DNA of 64,000 nt, taken from Bacillota bacterium. Lineage in GTDB: Bacteria; Bacillota; Sulfobacillia; JAJZYS01; JAJYTV01. The position numbers were made by a program, and so were the translations under genes. Positions 51,098-60,260 of this stretch are shown here, in pieces (positions within the stretch are counted from its first letter, which is position 1; the number at the start of each line of letters is the position of its first letter). The DNA is taken from positions 1 to 64,000 of the forward strand of contig JAJYSJ010000001.1 of assembly GCA_021793645.1 (NCBI GenBank). Reading direction: 5' to 3'. The notes beneath the pieces are model-generated. The model had not been told where the DNA came from. It saw only the letters and a program-made list of their open reading frames with translations, and ran no database searches.

Positions 51098-51939
51098 GCG
51101 ATGCGTTGCGCCTGGGTGCCCACCTTTCGATCAGCCAGGGGCTGCCGAAGGCGGTCGAGATGGCGGTCGAGATCGGGGCGAACACCTTCGCCTACTTCAC
51201 ACGCAACCCGCGTGGCGGCGCTGCCCGCACCATCCGGCCCGAGGAGATCGCCGCGTTCATCGAGGCGAAGGAGCGCACCGGCGTGCGCGACACGGTCGGC
51301 CATCTGCCATACACCGTGAACCCGGCCGGCAAGGATCGCGTCGCGGAGTTCGCCCGCATGGTGCTGCGCGAGGATATCGAACGTGCCTCGGCCTTCACCG
51401 GAGAGTTCCTCAACTTCCACCCCGGCAGCCACCAGGGCGACGGGTCGGAGGAAGGGGTCGCGCGCCTCATCGCTACCCTCCAGGAAGTGATGCCCGAGGC
51501 CGAGGGAGACGCGATGCTGCTGCTCGAGACGATGTCCGGTCAGGGCAGCGAGGTCGGCGCCACCTTCGCGCAGATCCGCACCGTGTTCGATGCGGTGCCT
51601 GACCCGCGCCTCGGCGTGTGTCTCGACAGCTGCCACCTCTTCGCGGCGGGCTACGACCTGCGCACGCCTGAGGGCGTTGCGCGGATGGTCAAGGAACTCG
51701 ACGAGGTGGTCGGGCTCTCGCGCGTGCGGGCGATGCACCTCAACGACTCCAAGCAGCCGCTCGGATCGCACCGCGACCGCCACGAGAAACTCGGACAGGG
51801 ACAGATCGGGCGCGACGGCATACAGGCGATCTTGCGCAACGAATTCCTGCGCACGCTGCCGATCGTGCTGGAGACCCCGATCGACGACTACCGCGAGTAC
51901 GCGGGAGAAATCAAGATCGCGCGCGAGCTGGCTGGCTGA
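51094..51939 (+). CDS. nfo: Deoxyribonuclease IV (AP endonuclease)
   Basis: A 281-residue TIM-barrel zinc nuclease that cuts at abasic sites. Metal-binding residues lie in GAHLSISQGL, FHPGSHQG, LLLETMSGQG, CLDSCHLFAAGYDL and MHLNDSK. In B. subtilis the homologue repairs spore DNA during germination. Its ATG overlaps the preceding dehydrogenase, an unrelated pathway, so co-transcription is probably incidental. Confidence 0.95.
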   Translation: MSDALRLGAHLSISQGLPKAVEMAVEIGANTFAYFTRNPRGGAARTIRPEEIAAFIEAKERTGVRDTVGHLPYTVNPAGKDRVAEFARMVLREDIERASAFTGEFLNFHPGSHQGDGSEEGVARLIATLQEVMPEAEGDAMLLLETMSGQGSEVGATFAQIRTVFDAVPDPRLGVCLDSCHLFAAGYDLRTPEGVARMVKELDEVVGLSRVRAMHLNDSKQPLGSHRDRHEKLGQGQIGRDGIQAILRNEFLRTLPIVLETPIDDYREYAGEIKIARELAG

Positions 51940-51987
51940 AGCATGGCCCGCGCCCACGAGGCATAAAAAGGGGGGTACCCAAAGGGG

Positions 51988-53094
51988 GTGCTCCCCTTCG
52001 TGCGACCTCTTGGGCGGTTCGCCCTACCGGCCTTGGCCATTGTTGTGCTGGCGCTTGCGATCCTGCCGCACGTCAACCTTCCGGTGATGGCCAAGGGGAC
52101 CGATGCCTACCTTAGCCCAGCGCACGCCCAGGCGGCGCAGACCGCAGCGCCTGGCACAGTACCTGTCCACCAGGACGGGCTGCCGACGCCGCTCGTGATC
52201 GGCTACTACGCCGGCGCGGGGAGCGGGCTCGGTTTTCAGACGCTTTCCAAGGACGCGCACCTGCTGAACGCGATCGTCCCGGACTGGTACACGATCTGGC
52301 GTGACGGCTCGATCACCGGGCAGGCCCTGCCGACCGTGCTCGACCTCGCGCGCCGCAAGAACCTCTGGGTGTTCGCCATGGTGCAGCAGAACCAGTACGG
52401 CGGAACAGTCCTGGGACCGCTGTTGCAGGACCCTGTGGCGTCCCGGCGCGCAATGGAGAATCTACTTGCCCTCTGCGAGAAGGAGGGCTACGACGGGATC
52501 AACCTCGACTTCGAAGGCATTCCGCCGCAGGACCGCGCAGACTACACAAGCTTCGTCGGACAGCTCGCGACGCTGCTCCACCGCTACGGATACTACCTGA
52601 CGCTCTCGGTGCCGGCGGAAACGGCGAACGAACCCACAAACGGCTGGACCGGCGCCTACGACTACAAAGCGCTCGGCAAGGAAGCCGACCTCGTGCTGGT
52701 GATGGCATACGACGAGCACTACTCGCTCTCTGCGGCAGGGCCCATCGCCAGCACCGCCTGGGTGCAGCAGGTCGCGTCCTACGCCGCCAGAACCATGCCG
52801 CCAAGACGCGTCGTGCTGGGGGTGCCCGTCTATGGCTACGACTGGGGCAATGGCCCGGCCCAAGGGCTCTCCTGGGAGGCGTTCAAGCAGATCGCGCAGG
52901 AACACGGGCTCTCCCCGACGTCCCAAGATCTCGTCTACTGGGTGAACGGAGTACAGCACACAGCCTACTACGAAGGGCTACAGGCCTTCGAGGCCAAGAT
53001 CCGCGTCGCCACCGGCTATGGCATTCGCGGCATTGCGCTCTGGCGGCTTGGCCTCGAGGACCCTAAGATCTGGAGCTACCTCGGCGGCGCCTGA
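51988..53094 (+). CDS. Exported glycosyl hydrolase family 18 protein
   Basis: A 368-residue protein with a hydrophobic signal/anchor in the first 35 residues and a GH18 barrel. The catalytic DxxDxDxE-type motif is in YDGINLDFEGI near residue 174, with MAYDEHYS and ALWRLG as further GH18 markers. GH18 proteins without LysM domains include cortex- and spore-wall-acting YaaH/YdhD relatives, so a role in spore or cell-wall glycan is plausible. GTG 51988 was used; the ribosome site is G-rich but not clean. It converges on rqcH with a 32-base overlap. Confidence 0.85.
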   Translation: MLPFVRPLGRFALPALAIVVLALAILPHVNLPVMAKGTDAYLSPAHAQAAQTAAPGTVPVHQDGLPTPLVIGYYAGAGSGLGFQTLSKDAHLLNAIVPDWYTIWRDGSITGQALPTVLDLARRKNLWVFAMVQQNQYGGTVLGPLLQDPVASRRAMENLLALCEKEGYDGINLDFEGIPPQDRADYTSFVGQLATLLHRYGYYLTLSVPAETANEPTNGWTGAYDYKALGKEADLVLVMAYDEHYSLSAAGPIASTAWVQQVASYAARTMPPRRVVLGVPVYGYDWGNGPAQGLSWEAFKQIAQEHGLSPTSQDLVYWVNGVQHTAYYEGLQAFEAKIRVATGYGIRGIALWRLGLEDPKIWSYLGGA

Positions 53095-54601
53095 TCGCCT
53101 CGATGGCAGATGCCTCCGGCGTGACAAACAGCGTCTCGTGATGGTCGTAGAGCACGAAGCCTGGTGCGGCGCCGCGCAGACGGCGCACGTGGCGGACGAA
53201 GGTGTAGTCGACCGGAACCTGCGAGCCCCCGCGCTGCTTGGAGTAGAAGGCGGCGAGCAGCGCGGCTTCCAGCCGGTCTGGTGCGCCGACGGACCGCCCT
53301 GGGAGGGGGCGGAGGATGCAGTGGGCGCCCTGGCGGTCCTTCGTGTGGAACCAGAGGTCGCTCGGCCGCGCGCTGCGCGTCAGGGCGTCGTTCTCCTTGG
53401 CGCTGCGGCCGACCAGCACCTCGTGGCCCCCCGGCGTGTAGAAGCGAAGAGGGCCGCTGCGCTGTGCCTTTTGGCCCTCCTCGGGGTCTTGCGGCAGGAT
53501 CTCGGACCGCAGGGCGCGCAGGGCGGCTGCGTCCTCGGCGCGCTCGACCGCAAGAAGCTGGTCCCAAAGCACGGCGACGCGTTCTGCGAGATCCTCGATC
53601 TCCTGCCCGAGGTGTGCCGCGCGCGTGCGCAGCTTCTGGTAGCGCTTGAAGATGCGCGCCATGTTCTCCGACGCGGAGAGATTGGGATCGAGGGTGATCT
53701 CCAGCACCGTCTCCGGCTCCTCTGGATCGGGCAGGTGTGCCTCTTGCAGGCCCTGCGGCAGGTCGTGCAGGTGCAGCTTGAGGGCTTCTCCTTGGCGGAG
53801 CAGCTTCGGGAGGTCGCGGGTCTCGGCGAACTCGTCCTGCTTTTTCTGCAGCGTGCGCAGGGCGCGTTCGCGCTGGGTCTGGAGGCGCTTTTGCAGTGCG
53901 CCGCGCAGCTCACGGAGTTCGATGGCGTCCAGGCGGCCTTGGGCAACCTCTGAGAGCGCCTTGAGCATGCCCTCGGCAGGCCGAAGCGCACCCTCCGCGC
54001 TCCAGGGGAAGCTCCACGCGTCGTGTACCTTGCCCTCACGCTCTTCGATGGTTGGGGCGAAGTCGCCCTGGGCGATGCGGCGTATGAGATCTCCCGGTGC
54101 GATGAGTGCGCGCCGCAGGGTGCGGCTGGGCGGCGGTTTCGGTCCGGGCAGGGCGTAGGCGTCCTGCACGGCCAGGCGGCGGCCGTGCAGGACGAAGAGC
54201 ACGTGGTCCTCCGCGGCCAGCACGACGTCCGCGTGCGCGCCGAAGAATTCTCCGCAAAGGTACAGCGCGCGCTCGTCGCCGAAGCGATCGCGGCCGCTCA
54301 GACAAAGGGCCAGCAGGCGCTCGCCGAAGGGAGCGTAGGCGCCCTCCAGACGTGCACCCTCAAGCTGGCGGCGCAACAGCTGCAGGACTGCTCCCGGCGT
54401 CTTTTGGCGCTCGGGCGCGTGGCGCAGGAGGTAGAGGAACGGCAGGTCCTGGCGCGTCTCCAGGGCGAGGTGCAGCGTGGAGCCGCGCTCGCGCAGCGTC
54501 AGGACGATCCGTCGCGCGTCGAGGTGCACCGCGTCGATGCGTGCCCCGCGCATCGCACCGAGTTCCCTCGCGAGGGCCTGCAGGGCGATCCAGTCGGTCA
54601 C
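53063..54601 (-). CDS. rqcH: Ribosome quality control factor RqcH (NFACT family)
   Basis: A 512-residue NFACT protein (Rqc2/FbpA homologue), somewhat shorter than the usual 560-570. The N-terminal NFACT-N part includes GRDRFGDE. A long coiled coil spans about 265-370. The C-terminal NFACT-R domain has DLWFHTKDRQGAHCIL. In B. subtilis RqcH binds obstructed 50S subunits and recruits tRNA-Ala to add alanine tails; a tRNA-Ala gene is also in this window but not linked. The stop lies inside the 3' end of the GH18 gene on the other strand. Confidence 0.93.
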   Translation of the reverse strand: MTDWIALQALARELGAMRGARIDAVHLDARRIVLTLRERGSTLHLALETRQDLPFLYLLRHAPERQKTPGAVLQLLRRQLEGARLEGAYAPFGERLLALCLSGRDRFGDERALYLCGEFFGAHADVVLAAEDHVLFVLHGRRLAVQDAYALPGPKPPPSRTLRRALIAPGDLIRRIAQGDFAPTIEEREGKVHDAWSFPWSAEGALRPAEGMLKALSEVAQGRLDAIELRELRGALQKRLQTQRERALRTLQKKQDEFAETRDLPKLLRQGEALKLHLHDLPQGLQEAHLPDPEEPETVLEITLDPNLSASENMARIFKRYQKLRTRAAHLGQEIEDLAERVAVLWDQLLAVERAEDAAALRALRSEILPQDPEEGQKAQRSGPLRFYTPGGHEVLVGRSAKENDALTRSARPSDLWFHTKDRQGAHCILRPLPGRSVGAPDRLEAALLAAFYSKQRGGSQVPVDYTFVRHVRRLRGAAPGFVLYDHHETLFVTPEASAIEAIRRRRGSSRS

Positions 54602-54679
54602 TCGACAATCCCCCCCCAGGTCGGTAGCCCGGTAGTTGGCGAACAGGTATAATGGCCGGACGGGGCTGCTGGGCGGGAG

Positions 54680-56401
54680 GTGTGCAGGCTGAGCTGGTAT
54701 CCAGCGCCAGGCGCCGCGCGGCGAAGCCGGATCGGCTGGGTGGATCTGCTCGTGCTGGCCGCCGTCCTCATCCTGTTGATGGGCATCGTGCGCCTAGGCT
54801 CCGGCATGGCGGCACCGCTCAGCGCGGCATCCCACATCTCGCTCTCTCCGTGGAATCTGCCGCTCTACGCAGGAGAGAGCCTGCTGCGCATCGTCATCGC
54901 GTTCCTCTTCTCGCTGGTCTTCGCCATCGCCTACGGCTACGCGGCGGCGAAAACGCGCCTTGGCCAACGGCTTCTCGTCCCGCTGCTCGACATCCTGCAG
55001 TCTGTGCCGGTGCTGGGCTTTTTGTCCGCGACCGTCGCATTCTTCGCCGGACTCTTCCCGGGCAGTACGGTCGGACTGGAGATCGCGTCCGTCTTCGCCA
55101 TTTTCACGGCACAGGCGTGGAACATGGCCTTCAGCTTCTACCACACGGAGATGACGCTGTCGCGCGACCTGCAGGAGGCCTCCCAGGTCTATCGCCTTGG
55201 ACGCTGGCAGCGGCTATGGTACCTCGAACTGCCGAGTTCCGCCATCTCCCTGATCCTCAACAGCATGATGTCCTTCGGCGGCTCCTGGTTCTTCCTCGCC
55301 GCATCGGAGAACGTGACCTACGCCGGACGGTCCTACCTCTTGCCGGGCGTGGGCTCCTACATGGCAGTCGCGGAGCAGCGCGGGGATGTGGGAGCGATGG
55401 TCGCGGCGGTATTCGTGATGATCGTGCTGATCGTCGCCGTGGACCAGATCTTCTGGCGTCCGGTCGTCGCGTGGTCTCAGCGTTTCAAGATGGAGCAGAC
55501 CCGCTCGTTGGACGAGCCGAGCTCCTTTGTCCTGACCATCTTGCAGCGCTCGGTCCTGGTGTCGCTGCTCGAGCGCAAGGTGCTGCGGCCGACCCTCGAG
55601 GCAGCGCTTGCGACGCTCTCGCGTCCGCGGCGCCGGCGCCGGACCCAACGACTTGGGCAAGGAACCCTTGGCTCCTTTGCAGGACTTGTTGCGGTCGCAG
55701 TACTGACCTGGGCTGCCTTTGCCGGAGCCCACCTTTTGCACGGCATCGACCTAGCAGTCGTGCTGCACGTCTTCTGGCTAGGCATCCTGACCTTCCTGCG
55801 CGTTGCGGCGGCCGTCCTCCTGGGCGCGCTCTGGGCGGTGCCGGCGGGCGTCTACATCGGGCTCAGCCCAAGGGTCAGCAGTTGGGCCCAGCCGGTGGCG
55901 CAGATCGCGGCCTCGTTCCCCGCGAACATGCTCTTCCCGGTCGTGGTGGCGATCCTCCTGCGACTGCACACCGGACTGAACATCGGTGCGGTGCCGCTGA
56001 TGATGCTCGGGACGCAGTGGTACATCCTCTTTAACGTGATGGCGGGCACGATCGCGATCCCGTCGGACCTCAAGGAGGCGGCGCGCGTCTTCGGCCTGCG
56101 CGGGGGGCTGCGCTGGCGCCAGCTGATCCTGCCGGCAATCTTCCCCTCCCTCGTCACGGGCGGCGTCACCGCGGCCGGCGGCGCCTGGAACGCCTCGATC
56201 GTGGCGGAGGTCGCGAGCTGGGGCGGCCGTCAGGTGACCGCGCAGGGCGTTGGTGCATACATCACGCTGGCGACGGCCCACGGCCGCTTCGGCGAGATCC
56301 TCTTGGGCATCGCGGTGATGTCCCTGCTGGTCGTGGCTACGAACCGGCTGATCTGGCGGCCGCTCTACCGTCTCGCGGAGACGAAGTACCACATCGACTG
56401 A
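54680..56401 (+). CDS. Two-domain ABC transporter permease (SsuC/TauC-type, tandem fusion)
   Basis: A 573-residue protein with two homologous permease domains joined by a charged linker (residues about 255-325). Each has five to six helices and an EAA loop (EASQVYRLGRWQRLWYLELP near 165, EAARVFGLRGGLRWRQLILP near 475). Single-domain relatives dimerise to import nitrate, sulfonates or taurine. No substrate-binding protein is adjacent, so the substrate is open. GTG 54680 overlaps the GGGAGG stretch, so the exact start is uncertain. It pairs with the ATPase downstream. Confidence 0.88.
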   Translation: MCRLSWYPAPGAARRSRIGWVDLLVLAAVLILLMGIVRLGSGMAAPLSAASHISLSPWNLPLYAGESLLRIVIAFLFSLVFAIAYGYAAAKTRLGQRLLVPLLDILQSVPVLGFLSATVAFFAGLFPGSTVGLEIASVFAIFTAQAWNMAFSFYHTEMTLSRDLQEASQVYRLGRWQRLWYLELPSSAISLILNSMMSFGGSWFFLAASENVTYAGRSYLLPGVGSYMAVAEQRGDVGAMVAAVFVMIVLIVAVDQIFWRPVVAWSQRFKMEQTRSLDEPSSFVLTILQRSVLVSLLERKVLRPTLEAALATLSRPRRRRRTQRLGQGTLGSFAGLVAVAVLTWAAFAGAHLLHGIDLAVVLHVFWLGILTFLRVAAAVLLGALWAVPAGVYIGLSPRVSSWAQPVAQIAASFPANMLFPVVVAILLRLHTGLNIGAVPLMMLGTQWYILFNVMAGTIAIPSDLKEAARVFGLRGGLRWRQLILPAIFPSLVTGGVTAAGGAWNASIVAEVASWGGRQVTAQGVGAYITLATAHGRFGEILLGIAVMSLLVVATNRLIWRPLYRLAETKYHID

Positions 56402-56475
56402 GCAGGCCGAGGAGGGCCGCGTGCGTATACTGTGAAGAGACGAGCCAAGGGATGCGCGCAATGGAGGCGAGAAGG

Positions 56476-57765
56476 ATGCCCGAGCCGCTGATCAGCCTGC
56501 AGGGCGTACACAAGGTGTACGAGATGCCGGGGGGCGCGACCGGCACCGTGCTGGAGGCCATCGATCTCGAGGTGCGCGAGGGCGAGATCCTCGCCATCCT
56601 GGGACCGAGCGGATCGGGCAAGTCGACGCTGCTGCGGATCATCGCCGGCCTCGCCGCCCCATCGCGCGGCACGGTCCGCTACCGTTCCGGCGTCGTGGGG
56701 CAGGGCGTCGCACTCGTCTTCCAGTCGTTCGCGCTCTTCCCCTGGATGACGGTGCAGGAGAACGTCGAGATCGGCCTGCGGGCACAGGGCCTCACGACGA
56801 AGGAACGGGAGCGGAAGGCGCTGCAGGTGATCGACATGATCGGCCTGGACGGCTTCGAAGGCGCCTACCCCAAGGAACTTTCCGGAGGCATGCGCCAGCG
56901 GGTCGGCTTCGCGCGGTCGCTCGTCGTCGACCCGGACGTACTCCTGATGGACGAACCCTTCTCGGCCCTCGACGTGCTGACGGCAGAGAACCTACGCCGT
57001 GACCTCCTCGATCTCTGGATCGAGCGGCGCATCCCGACGAAGGCGATCATCATCGTTACGCACTCGATCGAGGAGGCCGTGTACCTCGCTGACCGCGCGG
57101 TGATCCTCTCGCGGGATCCCGCGCGCATCGCCGCCCAGGTTCCGATCACCCTGCAGCACTGGCGCGAGCGCGAGGACCACCGCTTCGTGCAGCTCGTCGA
57201 CCAGATCTACGGCCTTTTGACCCGCCGTGAGACGCACCCCGCGCAGCAGTCGGGCCGACGGGTGCAGACGGTGCCACCGGTGCGCAGCGGGGCCCTGAGC
57301 GGTCTCCTGGAGCTGCTGGAGGACCAGGACGAGCGCGTGGATCTCTACTGGCTCGGTGAGGAGCTCTCGCTGGACGTCGAGGACTTCCTGCCGATCGTCG
57401 AGGCGGCAGAGCTCTTGGGCCTCGCCAAGGTGGCGGAGGGCGACATTGAACTGACAGAGGAGGGGCGCAACTACGCAGACGCCAGCCTCCTGCGGCGCAA
57501 GGAGATCTTCCGCGACCAGGCGCTGGAGCGCTGTCCGGCGCTGCAGAACATGGTGCACCTGCTGCGCCAGAAGTCGAACGGCCGAATGAACCGCGAGTTC
57601 TTCGTCGACATCCTGGAGCGCAGCGTCGGCGCCGACGAGGCGGAGCGCCAAGTCGATACACTCGTGGACTGGGGGCGCTACAGCGAGCTCTTCGCGTACG
57701 ACCAGGAGTCCCGCCAGCTCTACATCGAGACGGAAGCAGCCGAGGAGACCGCGCCTACAGCGTAA
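56476..57765 (+). CDS. ABC transporter ATP-binding protein with C-terminal AAA-associated domain
   Basis: A 429-residue protein. Residues 1-255 are a nitrate/sulfonate-type ATPase with Walker A GPSGSGKST, signature LSGGMRQRV and Walker B VLLMDEPFSALD. Residues about 275-420 form the extra domain found in ABC ATPases of two-domain permease systems (AAA-associated C-terminal type), a winged-helix-like module possibly sensing or regulatory. ATG 56476 follows GGAGG by 8 bases. Its end overlaps the convergent DUF554 gene by 11 bases. Confidence 0.9.
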   Translation: MPEPLISLQGVHKVYEMPGGATGTVLEAIDLEVREGEILAILGPSGSGKSTLLRIIAGLAAPSRGTVRYRSGVVGQGVALVFQSFALFPWMTVQENVEIGLRAQGLTTKERERKALQVIDMIGLDGFEGAYPKELSGGMRQRVGFARSLVVDPDVLLMDEPFSALDVLTAENLRRDLLDLWIERRIPTKAIIIVTHSIEEAVYLADRAVILSRDPARIAAQVPITLQHWREREDHRFVQLVDQIYGLLTRRETHPAQQSGRRVQTVPPVRSGALSGLLELLEDQDERVDLYWLGEELSLDVEDFLPIVEAAELLGLAKVAEGDIELTEEGRNYADASLLRRKEIFRDQALERCPALQNMVHLLRQKSNGRMNREFFVDILERSVGADEAERQVDTLVDWGRYSELFAYDQESRQLYIETEAAEETAPTA

Positions 57766-58462
57766 CGTGGACGCTGGCGACGACGCCCCCGATCACCATG
57801 GCGAAGAAGATCGCCGGCAGGAGGTTTCCTACCTTCAGCTTCGTCGCGCCGAGCATGTTGAGCCCGATCAGCGCGATCAGAACACCCCCGACGTAGGTGA
57901 GCGGAGCGATGACGGCGGCGCCCAGGAGCGGAGCGACGAGCGTGGCAAGCGCTGCGATCACGGCTTCGTAGAGGAAGACCGAGACGGCAGCGAGCGCAAC
58001 GCCGGGGCCGAATGCGGCCGCGAAGAAGATGGCGCTCGTGCCGTCGAGGGCGGACTTGGTGAAGAGGATGGTGTCGCGGCCCGTGAGTCCGCTCTGGATC
58101 GCGCCGAGAACGGCCATGGCGCCGATGCACCAGACGAGCGTCGCCAGCATGAAGCCCTCGACGAAGGTGCCCCCGCCGCCGAAGCGCTCCCGCATGCGCT
58201 GTGCGAAGCGCTCGAGCCGCTCCTCGATCTGCAGCCACTGGCCGGCGGCTGCGCCGAGCGCCAGGGAAGCGATCACGATCAGGAAGTTCGGGTGATCGAG
58301 CGCCATCGAGATTCCGATGAGTGCAGCGGCGGCCCCCAGGGCCTGCTGGACGATGTTGCGCACTGATTCCGGGATGCGGCGAACCAGAAGGCCCAGGAGC
58401 GCGCCGACGAGCGCCGCGATGCCGTTGACGAAAGGGCCGAGCTCATGCGCGAAAAAGGTCAA
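57755..58462 (-). CDS. DUF554 family membrane protein
   Basis: A 235-residue multi-pass protein with about seven helices. The GTFVEGFMLATLVWCIGAMAVLGAIQSGLTGR segment and GGVLIALIGLNMLG are typical of DUF554, which is of unknown function and possibly a transporter. TTG 58462 is preferred: AGGAGG lies 7 bases upstream and the product starts MTFFAHELGPFVNG. The longer frame to 58522 adds a non-conserved segment. It is the last gene of a minus-strand run that begins with the cassette copies. Confidence 0.85.
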   Translation of the reverse strand: MTFFAHELGPFVNGIAALVGALLGLLVRRIPESVRNIVQQALGAAAALIGISMALDHPNFLIVIASLALGAAAGQWLQIEERLERFAQRMRERFGGGGTFVEGFMLATLVWCIGAMAVLGAIQSGLTGRDTILFTKSALDGTSAIFFAAAFGPGVALAAVSVFLYEAVIAALATLVAPLLGAAVIAPLTYVGGVLIALIGLNMLGATKLKVGNLLPAIFFAMVIGGVVASVHVTL

Positions 58463-58576
58463 GGCGCATCCTCCTGGGCATTTCCTGTTCGCGTCCTGGG
58501 ATGGCATCCCTGCTCCGAACATGCACGGGGCCGCGGCGACTGGGCATCACCCGGCCGCCGTGGCCTCGTGCTGCGG

Positions 58577-59209
58577 CTAGTAGCCAATCTGCAGGAGCTG
58601 CGGTGCACCGGACGGAGGGAAGAGCGCCGCCGCGTATCCGCCCGCGTAGCGCGCGACCACCAGCGTCCCGGCGGGGAAGGGCCACGCGACGACGGAGCGC
58701 GGGGACATCTCGGCTCCGGCGCCTTTGAGCCAACGTTCGACGCGGATGCGCAGGCTCGCCGGCAGGTCGCGTTCGGGCTCCTGCGCACGCGTGCTTCCCT
58801 GCGGCGGCGCGAAGGGGATCTCCCAGCCGCTCTGGTTGGCCGCGATGCTGCCCTGGCTAAGGCTGTGGGGACCGAACGTGTCCTGGGCGACCAGGATGGC
58901 CCTGCCGTCGCGGCCGAGGACCATCAGGACGGCATCCTGACCGGTGACGATCGAAGATCCCTTCGCAACCGTCACGCGCAGCGGCGTCGTCGCGGTGTAG
59001 AGGGCCATGACGCGGTAGCCTGGGAAGAGCGCATGGGCGGCGTGCTGCGCGGCATGCACCACGTCGGAATGCGACAGTGCGTACGGGGTGAAGTTGCGCT
59101 GCAGGACGCTCTGCTGCACGAGATGCAGTCCGAGCGCGGAGGCCGCGCCCAAGAGCATCAAGGCGGCGCCGCATGCTAGCGCTCCTGTCAGTCTGTGCGC
59201 CGCGACCAT
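58577..59209 (-). CDS. Cassette copy A, gene 3: exported protein of unknown family
   Basis: A 210-residue protein with one N-terminal membrane segment (ALACGAALMLLGAASALGL) and an extracytoplasmic region. ATG 59209 follows GAGGAGG by 7 bases and overlaps the gene-2 stop (TGATG). Recognisable internal features are LFPGYRVMAL, AVLMVLGRDGRAILVAQ and VAWPFPAGTLVVARYAGGYAAALF. I do not recognise the family. A decayed homologue lies at 60261-60912, so the gene belongs to a duplicated three-gene unit. Confidence 0.75.
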   Translation of the reverse strand: MVAAHRLTGALACGAALMLLGAASALGLHLVQQSVLQRNFTPYALSHSDVVHAAQHAAHALFPGYRVMALYTATTPLRVTVAKGSSIVTGQDAVLMVLGRDGRAILVAQDTFGPHSLSQGSIAANQSGWEIPFAPPQGSTRAQEPERDLPASLRIRVERWLKGAGAEMSPRSVVAWPFPAGTLVVARYAGGYAAALFPPSGAPQLLQIGY

Positions 59210-59940
59210 CACCAGGCCTCCTCGTATTCGGCCGAAATGCCCGCGTTGCTCCTGGTGATGACCCAGGCCTGATCGCGGCCGAGCGACACGTAGAGGAGGT
59301 AGCCCGGGAAGAGCACGGGGCCGTAGAAGGCGCCCTTGGGAGCCTGCACGCGCGCGCGCAGGGCGGCGAGAGACGGCTCCCGGCCCTGCGGCGTGTAGTC
59401 GCTGTTGAACTGGAGGTTCTCGAGGTGGATCGTCCCGCCCTGCCACCTCGCCTGCAGGCGAAAGCGCGCGCTGCCAGGCGAGCGCAGCCAGACTTCGTAT
59501 GTGCCGCTTGTGGATTTGAGGGAGCGGCCGACGACAAGGGAGGGGAACGCCGTGTGGAAGGCCGCCGCCGCGCGCCGCGGCAGGGGGGAGAAGTGCAGCG
59601 AACGCTGCGGCGACGTCATCGCCGGCTGCGGGGAAGCGGTCGACAGGCGGATTGGGCCGGTGGAGTACGGCGGCCACAGCATGGTAAAGGCGCTGCCGCA
59701 GTATGCGAGCGCAAGCAGCAGGAGGCCTATCCAGAAGACCTGCGGCAGGCGCCCAGGCGTTGCCGGTGGCTGTCCCGAGACGGCCAGCCAGACGGCGCTT
59801 GGCAAACCGACCACGAGAAGCGCCAGCAGGATGAAGAAGGCTGGCGTCAGGCCGTTGCCCTGGGGCGCAGGCACCGCGAACATCGCGATCGCCGCCGCTA
59901 CGATCGCCACTGTGAGCGCGATGCCGATCGTGCGCCTCAC
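59209..59940 (-). CDS. Cassette copy A, gene 2: multi-pass membrane protein with external domain
   Basis: A 243-residue protein with three hydrophobic helices in the first 90 residues, then an external domain containing FPSLVVGRSL, TYEVWLRSPGSARFRLQA and GPVLFPGYLLYVSLGRDQAW. GTG 59940 overlaps the SHOCT gene stop; its own stop overlaps gene 3. The recurring FPGY motif is shared with gene 3, suggesting the external domains are related or work together. The family is not recognised. A homologue broken by a frameshift and a stop is at 60912-61618. Confidence 0.75.
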   Translation of the reverse strand: MRRTIGIALTVAIVAAAIAMFAVPAPQGNGLTPAFFILLALLVVGLPSAVWLAVSGQPPATPGRLPQVFWIGLLLLALAYCGSAFTMLWPPYSTGPIRLSTASPQPAMTSPQRSLHFSPLPRRAAAAFHTAFPSLVVGRSLKSTSGTYEVWLRSPGSARFRLQARWQGGTIHLENLQFNSDYTPQGREPSLAALRARVQAPKGAFYGPVLFPGYLLYVSLGRDQAWVITRSNAGISAEYEEAW

Positions 59941-60173
59941 GGCTGACCGCCGCGCAGCGTGTGCACCATCTCGTCGAACTCTGTGCGGCTGATCTCTCCC
60001 GACGCGTAGCGCCGTCGCGCCGTCTCCTCCGGTCCCAGGGCTGCAGGCTGCGGGCGGAAGTACTGCACGAGCCCGACGATCACGAGCACGAGCCCGACGG
60101 GCAAGGCCAGCACGAGGAACTCCATGAAGAGCGTGACGATCGACAGCCAGGTCGGTATGCCGGTCCCTGTCAC
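59937..60173 (-). CDS. Cassette copy A, gene 1: SHOCT-domain membrane protein (78 aa)
   Basis: A 78-residue protein: a short external start, one long membrane helix (WLSIVTLFMEFLVLALPVGLVLVIVGLVQYF) and a C-terminal SHOCT domain (GPEETARRRYASGEISRTEFDEM). SHOCT domains are short oligomerisation modules often at the ends of membrane or phage-defence-associated proteins. GTG 60173 is 8 bases after GGAGG. It is first in an overlapping three-gene set. A second copy at 61615 is identical at 53 of 78 positions. Confidence 0.8.
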   Translation of the reverse strand: MTGTGIPTWLSIVTLFMEFLVLALPVGLVLVIVGLVQYFRPQPAALGPEETARRRYASGEISRTEFDEMVHTLRGGQP

Positions 60174-60260
60174 GGCGCATACCTCCAGTCTCTGTCAACA
60201 GTTTATCGTTGGTGTCAGGAACTGGGAACCCTCATGCGACGAAGCGCGCGGCCGCTCCTG

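Noticed and set aside
54648-54653. TATAAT before the permease gene
   Set aside because: A good -10 match, but no -35 element at 16-18 bases, so it is not listed as a promoter.
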